Assembly: GCA_964589825.1 (NCBI GenBank)
Contig: CAZPUS010000045.1
Location: 1-20,900 of the forward strand
Reading direction: 5' to 3'
Length of the DNA: 20,900 nt
Source: CAZPUS01 sp964589825
Lineage (GTDB): Bacteria > Fibrobacterota > Chitinivibrionia > Chitinivibrionales > WJKA01
Within the stretch, counting starts at the first letter, position 1; each line of letters begins with the position of its first letter. Below are positions 1 through 6,603 of this stretch, in pieces. The position numbers and the translations under genes were made by a program. Below the pieces are notes generated by a model. That model was not told the origin of the DNA. It worked only from the letters and a program-made list of their open reading frames with translations, and did not search any database.

Positions 1-18
1 AACCCGAGGAGGCTTTTC

Positions 19-2004
19 ATGAATGGCCGTTTGAAAAAGTGTGTGGTGGTCCTTTGCGGGGTGGCGGTACACGTGCACGCCATGCAGGTCATCGACCTGC
101 CCAGAGACGAGCAGGGATGGACCCTTTTCAGCCCGTCGCAGGACAGCCGTATCGTGTATGTCAGTTCTTCCCAGGGAAGCGATGCAACCGGGGTGGTGTA
201 TCACCGTGATTCCGCTGCAGTGGGAAGCGATCCCTTTCATCCCGCAGGAGACATCCAGCCGTTTGCGAGTGTGTCTGCCGCGTTGGACGAGACCCGCAGT
301 GGATATCCTGACTGGGTATTGTTTAAAAAGGGTGATGTGTGGTATTCCTCCTGCAGTGCGAAAAACGGACGCGCCACTGACGAGATGTTCCTGGTATCCT
401 CATACGGTACGGGTGAAAGACCCCTGTTCAAAACCGGGACAGAGGCGGGATTAAGCCGGTGCTGCAGTGAATTGCAGTACATGGCCATAGTGGGCCTGCA
501 CTTTTACGCGCATACGCGGGACCCGGAAAACCCAGATTACGGCGGTACCGAAGGGGCGACCGGCTCGCGCCTGTTTGAAGGAACGCTCGGCAGCTCTTAC
601 GATATCCTCATCGAAGACTGTGTGTATGAGTATTATGTTACGAATCTGGTATTGTATCGCCTGAGGGACTTTGTCTTGCGCCGGTGTATCATACTCGATG
701 CGTACAACACCGGCGGGCATTCCCAGGGCATTTTCGCTTCCGCCCTCGACAGCGCGATCATCGAACAGACGTTTTTCGACCATAACGGATGGCTGGTGCA
801 AAGCAGCGGCAACGGGCGCACCGCGGATAACGGGCAGGCAACGATATACAACCACAACACCTATTTTTCATCGTGTAATAATGTGATCTTTCGGGAGAAC
901 GTCTTTTCGCGGTCGTCAAGCATTCAGAACAAATGGCGAAGCGATGAACCCGGTAAAAGCTCCGCCCTGGTATGCGAAAACAATCTGTATCTCGATGGTG
1001 AGATCGGCATCAGTATGGGAGGCAACACCTCTGAGGCGCATCGGTATGTACAGTGCCGTATAGAGGACAACGTGTTCGTGGATATCGGCCGGTCACAGCC
1101 CACCAACCGTACGCTCGCCTGGTATATCGATGCCAGCGACTGGGACGGCGGTCGCATTACGGGCAATATCTGTGCGCATCAGTACCATCCGGATATCGCC
1201 AATGCCTACGGCATCAACCTGCAGGGTGCCAGCATGCGCAACGTGACGGTCAGGGAAAACATCATACACGATATCAAGAGCAACGGCGGATTGATCAGGG
1301 CGGGTGACACACAACACGAGAATATCGCCATTACGAACAATTATGTGCAAACTCCCACATACGAGGCCTGGTGTATAAGCCTGGACAACGCGGCGGGGCT
1401 GGATTACACTGTCGATTCCAACACGTATTATTCTGCCAGGGGGCCCTCGGAGTGGTTCAGGGCGGGGACAACGGCCATGTCATTGGCGGACTGGCAGGCC
1501 ACGTTCGGGGCGACGCATGCGGAAACCCTTGCGGTGGACTATCCTGCACCGCGGCGAAATGCGGATTCGTATGCACGTGATGTACTGGGCCGGGACAGCA
1601 GCTTTAGTGCCTTTTACACTGCCATGCGCACCAGGGCGAAATCGACATGGAATGAGGAGCTGACCACCCGGGCCATACTTTCGTATATACGTGAAGGATT
1701 CGGACAGTCAACGTCCCTATCGCCGGCACGCGCCGAAAGAACGGCACCGGTGACCGGCCACATGCATATACGTTACGATCGCGCTATGCGGCGTTTCGTA
1801 CTGCAGGCGGATAAGAATGTTCGCCTGTTGACACTGCATACGCCGGACGGAAGGTGTATACAGCGGGTTTCGGTACCCGCCGATGGTGATGATGCCGGTA
1901 CACTCACCGCCGGACTGGACACAGTGCCTCCCGGAGTGTATATAGCCACGCTTTTTTCGGGTGATATACCCATGCACATTGAGAGGGTGTTTGTGTCACG
2001 ATGA
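19..2004 (+). CDS. Secreted parallel beta-helix protein with T9SS-like C-terminal sorting domain
   Basis: The 661-residue product begins with a basic, hydrophobic signal peptide (residues 1-21, cleavage near HVHA-MQ). The start is fixed by AGGAGG six bases upstream of the ATG. Residues about 130-460 are rich in short strand-turn units with repeated N/G turns (for example IRENVF, VRENIIHD, ITNNYV), as in right-handed parallel beta-helix proteins of the pectate-lyase or PbH1 type; I see no catalytic motif that would assign a substrate. The last ~80 residues (from about 582) resemble a type A T9SS sorting domain: LHTPDGRCIQRVSV, then VPPGVYIATL, ending in VFVSR. The protein is therefore probably exported across the outer membrane and surface-attached or released, perhaps acting on or binding polysaccharide. 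No neighbour supports a specific role. Confident in the secreted beta-helix call, less so in the sorting domain. Confidence 0.75.
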   Translation: MNGRLKKCVVVLCGVAVHVHAMQVIDLPRDEQGWTLFSPSQDSRIVYVSSSQGSDATGVVYHRDSAAVGSDPFHPAGDIQPFASVSAALDETRSGYPDWVLFKKGDVWYSSCSAKNGRATDEMFLVSSYGTGERPLFKTGTEAGLSRCCSELQYMAIVGLHFYAHTRDPENPDYGGTEGATGSRLFEGTLGSSYDILIEDCVYEYYVTNLVLYRLRDFVLRRCIILDAYNTGGHSQGIFASALDSAIIEQTFFDHNGWLVQSSGNGRTADNGQATIYNHNTYFSSCNNVIFRENVFSRSSSIQNKWRSDEPGKSSALVCENNLYLDGEIGISMGGNTSEAHRYVQCRIEDNVFVDIGRSQPTNRTLAWYIDASDWDGGRITGNICAHQYHPDIANAYGINLQGASMRNVTVRENIIHDIKSNGGLIRAGDTQHENIAITNNYVQTPTYEAWCISLDNAAGLDYTVDSNTYYSARGPSEWFRAGTTAMSLADWQATFGATHAETLAVDYPAPRRNADSYARDVLGRDSSFSAFYTAMRTRAKSTWNEELTTRAILSYIREGFGQSTSLSPARAERTAPVTGHMHIRYDRAMRRFVLQADKNVRLLTLHTPDGRCIQRVSVPADGDDAGTLTAGLDTVPPGVYIATLFSGDIPMHIERVFVSR

Positions 2005-2222
2005 GAGGGTGTTTGGTGTCGGCCCTGAAAAAAACATAACTACATATAGATAAAAACCTGCAAAAACTGGTATTTTTTCCCCATTTGAAATCGATCTTAG
2101 CGTCTGAAATGGATTGTTAGGCATTTCGCAGCTCTTTCTCGCGGCGTAGTAGACCTTAAACGGACGCTTTTGCCGCTACCGCCCCTTCACACCTTCCGCA
2201 TTTTCATAAATCACCACACTGG
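2005..2222. other. Intergenic region between convergent genes, no supported feature
   Basis: This gap lies between the stop of the beta-helix gene and the stop of the ferredoxin gene on the opposite strand. On the minus strand a short open stretch follows a TAG and reads into the end of the beta-helix gene, but it has no start, no ribosome site and no recognisable family. A GC-rich partial inverted repeat (gcggcg near 2139 with gccgc near 2172) has no T-run, so I do not call a terminator. Confidence 0.5.
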
Positions 2223-2512
2223 TTAACAGCACCCGCCGCCATTATTATTGCTGCAGTCGCACGAGGGCGCTTCGCCGGTGCGTCGGGCATAAATGAGCGC
2301 GGCGGCGCAGCCCACACCCGCGCCTACGTCAATGGCGTGGAAGGCGCAATTGCTGCGGCAGGCACCGCATTCGATACAGCGGTCCCGTTGCACGATTTTC
2401 GCTTTTCCGTGTGTCAGGGCAAGGACCGCGCGGGGACATACTTCGATGCAGCGACCGCATCCGGTACAGGTGGAATGGTCTACAACAACAGTTGCCGTAT
2501 TTCTATTGTCAT
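2223..2512 (-). CDS. HgcB-like 2[4Fe-4S] ferredoxin; ATG start out of frame with the body
   Basis: Reading the minus strand from about 2497 to the TAA at 2223 gives a compact ferredoxin with two CX2CX2CX3C cluster motifs (CTGCGRCIEVC and CIECGACRSNC), then GVGCAAAL and a Cys-rich tail (CDC, glycine/asparagine run, terminal CC). The GVGCA segment and the C-terminal vicinal cysteine pair are hallmarks of HgcB, the ferredoxin partner of the mercury methylase HgcA. No HgcA is in the window. The body's frame is open from 2543 but contains no ATG, GTG or TTG before the first cysteine. The natural start is the ATG at 2512, which overlaps the arsC stop as ATGA, but it runs into a TAG at 2480-2482 after ten codons. 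One extra base between about 2481 and 2495 would join the two into MTIEIRQ-x-VVVDHSTC. So this is a recent frameshift, a sequencing error, recoding, or initiation at a rare codon (CTG at 2534). Probably co-transcribed with arsC. Confidence 0.7.
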
Positions 2513-2958
2513 GTCGTCGTATCCTGGTTGGCAGGTTCTTTTGTCAGGGTATCCGGCAGGCCTTTGACGAAATGCTGTATTTCATCCCGTACACGTCTGT
2601 AATGGTGTAATGCTTCCTGCCTGGTCTGCGCGGTTTTTGCCAGTTTCGGTGGATCGTCGAAGCTGATATGAAAGCGGTTCACCCGGCCGGGGAACAGGGG
2701 ACATCGTTCATGTGCCGAATCGCAGACAGTGATAACCCAGTCGAACGGAATGTCCTTGATTTCGGCGAGATGTTTCGAGCGATGGTGCGAAATGTCCACC
2801 CCCGCTTCTGCCATCACTTCCACTGCGTCTGCATCGAGTCCTTGTGGTTCAATGCCGGCGGAGTACGCCTCGATTGTGTCGGCCTTGAGATAGGTGGTCC
2901 AGCCTTCGGCCATTTGACTTCTACAGGAATTGCCTGTGCAGAGAAAAAGGATCTTCAT
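2509..2958 (-). CDS. arsC: Arsenate reductase, thioredoxin-coupled LMW-PTPase type
   Basis: The 149-residue protein reduces arsenate to arsenite in the cytoplasm. It has the phosphatase-type P-loop C7-TGNSC-R13 near the N-terminus and the resolving pair C79 and C86 in VCDSAHERCP. This is the three-cysteine relay of the thioredoxin-recycled ArsC family, not the glutaredoxin-type ArsC of enterobacteria. The FDDPPK segment supplies the conserved Asp-Pro of the acid loop. GGAGG lies six bases before the ATG. It sits 30 bases after the ArsG-type permease and its stop overlaps the ATG of the ferredoxin start, so all are likely on one transcript. The small CPKC thioredoxin in the same cluster is a possible reductant (inference). 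The C-terminus carries a short polar tail. Confidence 0.93.
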   Translation of the reverse strand: MKILFLCTGNSCRSQMAEGWTTYLKADTIEAYSAGIEPQGLDADAVEVMAEAGVDISHHRSKHLAEIKDIPFDWVITVCDSAHERCPLFPGRVNRFHISFDDPPKLAKTAQTRQEALHHYRRVRDEIQHFVKGLPDTLTKEPANQDTTT

Positions 2959-2988
2959 CGTATGTCCTCCGGTTATCGAGTCAATCGA

Positions 2989-3675
2989 TCAGCTCAGGTG
3001 TGAGATAAGTATGTATATTCCGGCACCGATACACACGATGGCACTGATCCTTCGTGCCCATTTTTCAAAGACGCGAATTCTGTGAAATAGTGCGCCGATT
3101 GCGTGTGCGCCGAATGCCACCACAAATGCGAATCCCAATACCGGCAGGGCGGTGCCGATTCCATACAGTCCCGGAATGAGCAGGGAGCTGCCGTGTCTCG
3201 CTGCAATGCCGAACGTGCTGCCGAAAAACAGCGCAGCGGAAACAGGACAGAAGGCAAGGGCAAATACAATACCGAGAAGCAGCGCTCCCAAGGCGCCGGA
3301 ACGCGCGAGGCGCAGTTGCAGTTTGTGTGAAATGCCCGGGCCGGAGAAAGGGAAATTGAATGCGCCGAGTAACACCGCACCGATGAGTATCAGCAAGGGG
3401 CCGAGGATAATGTGCATGTGTTGTTGCAGAAAGAACGATACACGTGGTATTGCCTCTGCACTTGACACGAGTAGTGCACCGAGGACAAGGTAGCTCAGCA
3501 CTCTGCCGAGCGTGTAAAACAGACCGGAGATTACTGTAACGGTCGGTTTTTCGATTTCTTTACTGATAAAGGAAATCGCTGCGATGTTGGTGGCCAGCGG
3601 GCAGGGGCTGATCGACGTCAGAATGCCGAACCATACAGCCATACCCATGCCGGTGATGAACGGATCCATATGCAT
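2989..3675 (-). CDS. arsG: ArsG-type CcdA-like efflux permease
   Basis: The 228-residue integral membrane protein has about six hydrophobic segments and the fold signature of the CcdA/DsbD transmembrane family. Cysteines followed by proline occur in the first and fourth helices (C25 in TSISPCPLATN, C143 in LAFCPVSAAL), placed as in the thiol-relay pair of CcdA. The N-terminal motif and the pairing with the ArsF-like gene upstream match the ArsG family, described in Shewanella as a permease for trivalent aminoaromatic arsenicals. The ATG at 3675 follows the ArsF stop by six bases, with AAGG five bases before it; a second ATG lies two codons in. An alternative reading is a periplasmic thiol-redox transporter that passes electrons to the ArsF-like protein. 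The family is clear; the substrate is inferred. Confidence 0.8.
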   Translation of the reverse strand: MHMDPFITGMGMAVWFGILTSISPCPLATNIAAISFISKEIEKPTVTVISGLFYTLGRVLSYLVLGALLVSSAEAIPRVSFFLQQHMHIILGPLLILIGAVLLGAFNFPFSGPGISHKLQLRLARSGALGALLLGIVFALAFCPVSAALFFGSTFGIAARHGSSLLIPGLYGIGTALPVLGFAFVVAFGAHAIGALFHRIRVFEKWARRISAIVCIGAGIYILISHLS

Positions 3676-3681
3676 TTATCC

Positions 3682-4242
3682 TTATTCCGGGAGATACGCG
3701 GATATTTCTTTGACGACGTATTGTTTGAATTTTTCATCGTTGCGCAAAAGCTGCCAGACTTTTTCGAGATTATTCCACTCGGTTTCTCTGCCGCCGACCT
3801 TTTTTGACACAACGATTGAAATAGAGCGCAGCTTATAGTCCTGCACAAAGTGACGGTTTTGCTGCTTATCCACGTTTACATGCCGGAATCTGACTGCGCC
3901 GGCCGATTTTTCCGCGGACAGGTCTTCGGCGATAGCCTCTTTTGTCAGATCTTCCATTTTATTGCAGCTGCGGCAACGGTTTTTGCCGTGAAACAGGTAT
4001 ACATCAACCACGGCAGACGTTTTTTTTGACGTATCCTGTGCTGCGGTTGATTCTTTTTCCCCGGACGATGCAGCTTTTTTTTCACGGCTCTGTCGAGATC
4101 GCGTCTGAGTCTCATCGCTCTTGTGCTCTCCGGGCTTGTTGTCGCTCGCACATGCCGAACCGATAATCGCAGCGGCCAACACCACTGTCTGTATGCTTGT
4201 CAGAAATGAGACCCATGCGCCTAAAATGGATGTTTGTTTCAT
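3682..4242 (-). CDS. arsF: ArsF-type exported thioredoxin-fold protein
   Basis: I start this at the ATG at 4242 (186 residues) because AAGGAG lies eight bases before it and a signal peptide follows at once; a longer open frame upstream to 4356 has no ribosome site. Residues 10-31 are hydrophobic, ending IIGSAC31, either a signal-peptidase I site or a weak lipobox (glycine at -3 is atypical). Residues 33-78 form a charged, low-complexity linker rich in K, E, S, Q and T. The C-terminal domain (79-186) has a CRSC redox pair (C90, C93) in VYLFHGKNRCRSC, then HVNVDK, HFVQDYKL, SIVVSK and NNLEKVWQLL, the pattern of the ArsF family. In Shewanella, ArsF acts with ArsE in reducing nitroaromatic arsenicals. 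The exported location and fused linker suggest a periplasmic redox partner for the adjacent ArsG-like permease. Confidence 0.8.
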   Translation of the reverse strand: MKQTSILGAWVSFLTSIQTVVLAAAIIGSACASDNKPGEHKSDETQTRSRQSREKKAASSGEKESTAAQDTSKKTSAVVDVYLFHGKNRCRSCNKMEDLTKEAIAEDLSAEKSAGAVRFRHVNVDKQQNRHFVQDYKLRSISIVVSKKVGGRETEWNNLEKVWQLLRNDEKFKQYVVKEISAYLPE

Positions 4243-4372
4243 TACGACACTCCTTGGATGATGAATATGGTTTGTCGGCATCCCCGGCCATATGGAGATA
4301 CCGCACTTTTTTTGTGATAAATTACGCATAAACCTGCGCGCTTCACATAAAAACACCTATCTTCACGGCACT

Positions 4373-4606
4373 CTATGCCAGAAGTTGCGCTATTTCCTTA
4401 CTGGAGAGCACTTTTCCCGTTGATTTTACCTGTCCGTCAACGGCCAGGGCAGGTGTCATCATAACGCCGTATTGCAGAATCTCGTTCATGTCTTCCACTT
4501 TGACGACTTCGGCCTCTGTTTCGCTTTCTTTGGCCGCTTCGCGTGCCGCCTCGTAAAGTTTTTTACATTTTGGGCAGCCGGTGCCGAGGACTTGAATCTT
4601 TTTCAT
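4373..4606 (-). CDS. Small thioredoxin of the TM0996/MTH895 family (ArsE-like candidate)
   Basis: A 77-residue cytoplasmic thioredoxin-fold protein with the redox motif C11-PK-C14 directly after the first strand (MKKIQVLGTGCPKC) and a cis-proline context (MMTPALAVDG). It is far shorter than classical thioredoxins and matches the MTH895/TM0996 family. The ATG at 4606 is preferred over 4612 because GAGGAG then sits at a proper seven-base spacing. It lies between the ArsP-type permease and the ArsF-like gene. Thioredoxins of this family commonly accompany such permeases. Its place beside ArsF and ArsG makes it a candidate for the ArsE role, or the electron donor to ArsC. Those roles are inferred from position. 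Confidence 0.85.
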   Translation of the reverse strand: MKKIQVLGTGCPKCKKLYEAAREAAKESETEAEVVKVEDMNEILQYGVMMTPALAVDGQVKSTGKVLSSKEIAQLLA

Positions 4607-4653
4607 ATTCATTCTCCTCTAAATATGATTAAAAATGGCATGTGCTCTGTGTA

Positions 4654-5955
4654 TTATGCAAAAGAGCCGTAAATAACTCCGCTTATAGTGGCCATGATAA
4701 CGACCAGCAGTACGAACACCGCTGTTTTTTTCGTTCCTATTACACTGCGAATTACCAGCATATTCGGCAAAGAGAGTGCCGGGCCGGCCAGAAGCAGGGC
4801 GAGTGCGGGTCCCTGGCCCATGCCGTTATCTATAAGCCCCTGGAGAACAGGGACTTCGGTCAGTGTTGCAAAGTACATGAATGCGCCGGCAAACGACGCA
4901 AAAAAGTTTGCGCGCAGGGAATTGCCGCCCACTGCGGTATAGACCCATTCAGAAGGGATGATACCTTCATGCCCCGGTCTTCCCAGCAAAAAGCCCGCAA
5001 TGAGCACTCCCCAGAACAGCAAAGGTATGATCCGCCTTGTAAAGCTCCATGATGACGAAAACCATGCTCCGGCTTCGCCCGTGTCGCGGGACGTAAAAAA
5101 GGAAAACAGTACAATGGCAACACCAAACGGTATCATAACCGATATATCCTTCCATAGCAATGTCGAAACGATTGTTGCAATACCGATAATGGCAATGTAC
5201 CACCATTTCATACCGAACCATGCAATGAGTATAACGCCCAGGCCCAGGGCAAAGACCGAGGTTATTATCCATTTGGCCTGAAACAGTGCGTACCAGATTC
5301 CATGGGATACATCGGGTTTTCCCCAATTGGCGAATACAAGAATACCGATCATGGTTAAAAAGTAGAGTGCCGTCTGCCATAACGGACGCCCGTTTTCCTG
5401 CTCCGGCATGGCGGCCCGGCCTGATTGCCTCTTTTGTTCTTCCTTGAGAAAGAAAAAATGCATGAGTATGCCGATTATGATGCCGAATATAATCGCTCCT
5501 GCGGCTCTGGCAATGCCGAGGGGCAGGCCGAGGATGCGGGCCGTTAATATGATGGCGAGCACGTTTATCGCCGGTCCTGAATACAGAAACGCGATTGCCG
5601 GTCCCAGGCCGGCTCCCATGCGGTATATGCCGTTGAAAAGCGGCAGTACGGTACATGAGCATACCGCAAGAATGGTACCTGATACAGACGCTACGCCGTA
5701 GGCGAGTATTTTATTGGCCTGCGCCCCAAAGTATTTCATCACCGAGGCCTGACTCACGAATACTGAAATGCCTCCTGCAATAAAAAATGCGGGGACCAGA
5801 CAGAACAGGACGTGCTCGCGCGCATACCATTTGGCCAGGTGCAGGGCTTCGAATATCGCAGAGGAAAAGCGCGAGAGATCCAGGGGCAGAAAAAATAGAG
5901 CCAGGAATACAGCGATAATGACGGTGAGCGGCTTCCATTCGTGTTTCCATTCCAT
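4654..5955 (-). CDS. ArsP-type (UPF0718/DUF318) efflux permease
   Basis: The 433-residue polytopic membrane protein has roughly ten hydrophobic segments in two related halves. Each half carries a G-rich motif of the family: SGTILAVCSCTVLPLFNGI with C99 and C101, then FLYSGPAINVLAIILTARILG in the first half, and LTEVPVLQGLIDNGMGQGPALALLLAGPALSLPNM in outline in the second. The CSC motif is typical of the ArsP_1 permease family, which includes exporters of trivalent organoarsenicals; a charged loop near residues 175-195 joins the halves. I use the ATG at 5955 (AAGGG about 11 bases upstream); a TTG at 5985 would add ten residues without a better ribosome site. It follows arsR, so it is probably under its control. 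The metal(loid) cannot be fixed from sequence. Confidence 0.85.
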   Translation of the reverse strand: MEWKHEWKPLTVIIAVFLALFFLPLDLSRFSSAIFEALHLAKWYAREHVLFCLVPAFFIAGGISVFVSQASVMKYFGAQANKILAYGVASVSGTILAVCSCTVLPLFNGIYRMGAGLGPAIAFLYSGPAINVLAIILTARILGLPLGIARAAGAIIFGIIIGILMHFFFLKEEQKRQSGRAAMPEQENGRPLWQTALYFLTMIGILVFANWGKPDVSHGIWYALFQAKWIITSVFALGLGVILIAWFGMKWWYIAIIGIATIVSTLLWKDISVMIPFGVAIVLFSFFTSRDTGEAGAWFSSSWSFTRRIIPLLFWGVLIAGFLLGRPGHEGIIPSEWVYTAVGGNSLRANFFASFAGAFMYFATLTEVPVLQGLIDNGMGQGPALALLLAGPALSLPNMLVIRSVIGTKKTAVFVLLVVIMATISGVIYGSFA

Positions 5956-6011
5956 AAAACAGGCAGCCCTTGTTTTTTTGGTCAAAAAGCCAAATGTGTA
6001 TAAAAAAAATA

Positions 6012-6335
6012 TTATGTATGCAAAAACGGTGACTGTGCTTCACATTTTTCCCGCAGCACCTGGTTGACACAGGAAAAGAAATTGAGCACACATTTCATTT
6101 TCAGGGTGTAAAACATGCTCGATCCACGTTTTTCGGCATCGACAATGCCGGCGTTTTTCATAATAGAGAGGTGTTTCGACACCGTAGAAATATCCGCGCC
6201 GATCATGTCTGTGAGTTCACACACACATTTTTCACTCTTACCGAGCTCTTCCACGATAAAAAGCCTGGTAGGGTGAGAGAGCGCTTTCATGATCTGCGCC
6301 TGCGCGGTGTAGTGTGAGCGTTGGGCCTGTTCCAT
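6012..6335 (-). CDS. arsR: ArsR/SmtB-family metalloid-responsive repressor
   Basis: A 107-residue winged-helix repressor. HPTRLFIVEELG starts the DNA-binding domain, and C37-V-C39 at the start of helix alpha-3 (KCVCELTDMIG) is the arsenite/antimonite-type sensor site of ArsR proteins. The recognition helix is ISTVSKHLSIMKNAGIV. More cysteines at 82, 89 and 98 in the C-terminal helix could add a third thiolate ligand or a second site. It is the first gene of the cluster, with a gap of 56 bases before the permease. The start has no clear Shine-Dalgarno; the ATG at 6335 keeps the usual short N-terminal helix, while M16 (6290) would cut into it. It probably represses its own operon and releases on binding trivalent arsenicals. 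Confidence 0.92.
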   Translation of the reverse strand: MEQAQRSHYTAQAQIMKALSHPTRLFIVEELGKSEKCVCELTDMIGADISTVSKHLSIMKNAGIVDAEKRGSSMFYTLKMKCVLNFFSCVNQVLREKCEAQSPFLHT

Positions 6336-6603
6336 AGGTGTGAAGAATGAGAGTGAAACAATGATTTATTTGGTTATTTGGTAAAATAGTAAATGGTATC
6401 CCGGGATGCAACACGGTTGTTGTTTTATCAGGGGAGGCGGCCCTGATAAAAACTTCGTAATGTGCTAAAACCTAAATTGAGAGTTGCGGAATGTATTTTT
6501 CCACATTCCTGTACAATCCGATGTAGTATCAAAACACACCCGAATTTATTGCAGCTCACCAAATAACAGCATGTAACAACGAATATCTCAACCAGAAAAT
6601 TAC
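6336..6603. promoter_or_regulatory. Divergent control region between arsR and typA
   Basis: This 268-base region must hold the promoters of both divergent genes. Near arsR, TTATTTGGT occurs twice in tandem with an 8-base period (6366-6382), and its inverse ACCAAATAA recurs at 6558-6566 next to typA. A perfect palindrome ATCCCGGGAT lies at 6398-6407. Two stem-loops follow: an 11-bp stem at 6423-6451 and a 7-bp stem (GGAATGT at 6488-6494 with ACATTCC at 6503-6509). Any of these may be the ArsR operator; none is proven. The typA ATG lacks a good ribosome-binding site. Confidence 0.4.
6423..6451. repeat. Perfect 11-bp inverted repeat (stem-loop)
   Basis: TTTTATCAGGG (6423-6433) is the exact reverse complement of CCCTGATAAAA (6441-6451) across a 7-base G-rich loop. 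On either strand the stem is followed by A-rich sequence, not U, so it is not an ordinary Rho-independent terminator. It lies in the typA leader side of a divergent promoter region, so it could be an operator or an RNA leader element. Confidence 0.6.

Noticed and set aside
2005..2200. Minus-strand stretch of about 58 codons after the ferredoxin, considered as a transposase remnant or small gene
   Set aside because: It has no start codon with a ribosome site, no terminal repeats, and it overlaps the end of the beta-helix gene.
2293..2610. Plus-strand frame over the ferredoxin and arsC end
   Set aside because: The minus strand carries the two cluster motifs and the ArsC C-terminus, so this is the shadow.
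6423..6451. Stem-loop considered as a terminator
   Set aside because: Both 3' sides are A-rich, and it lies between divergent genes where no transcript needs to end.
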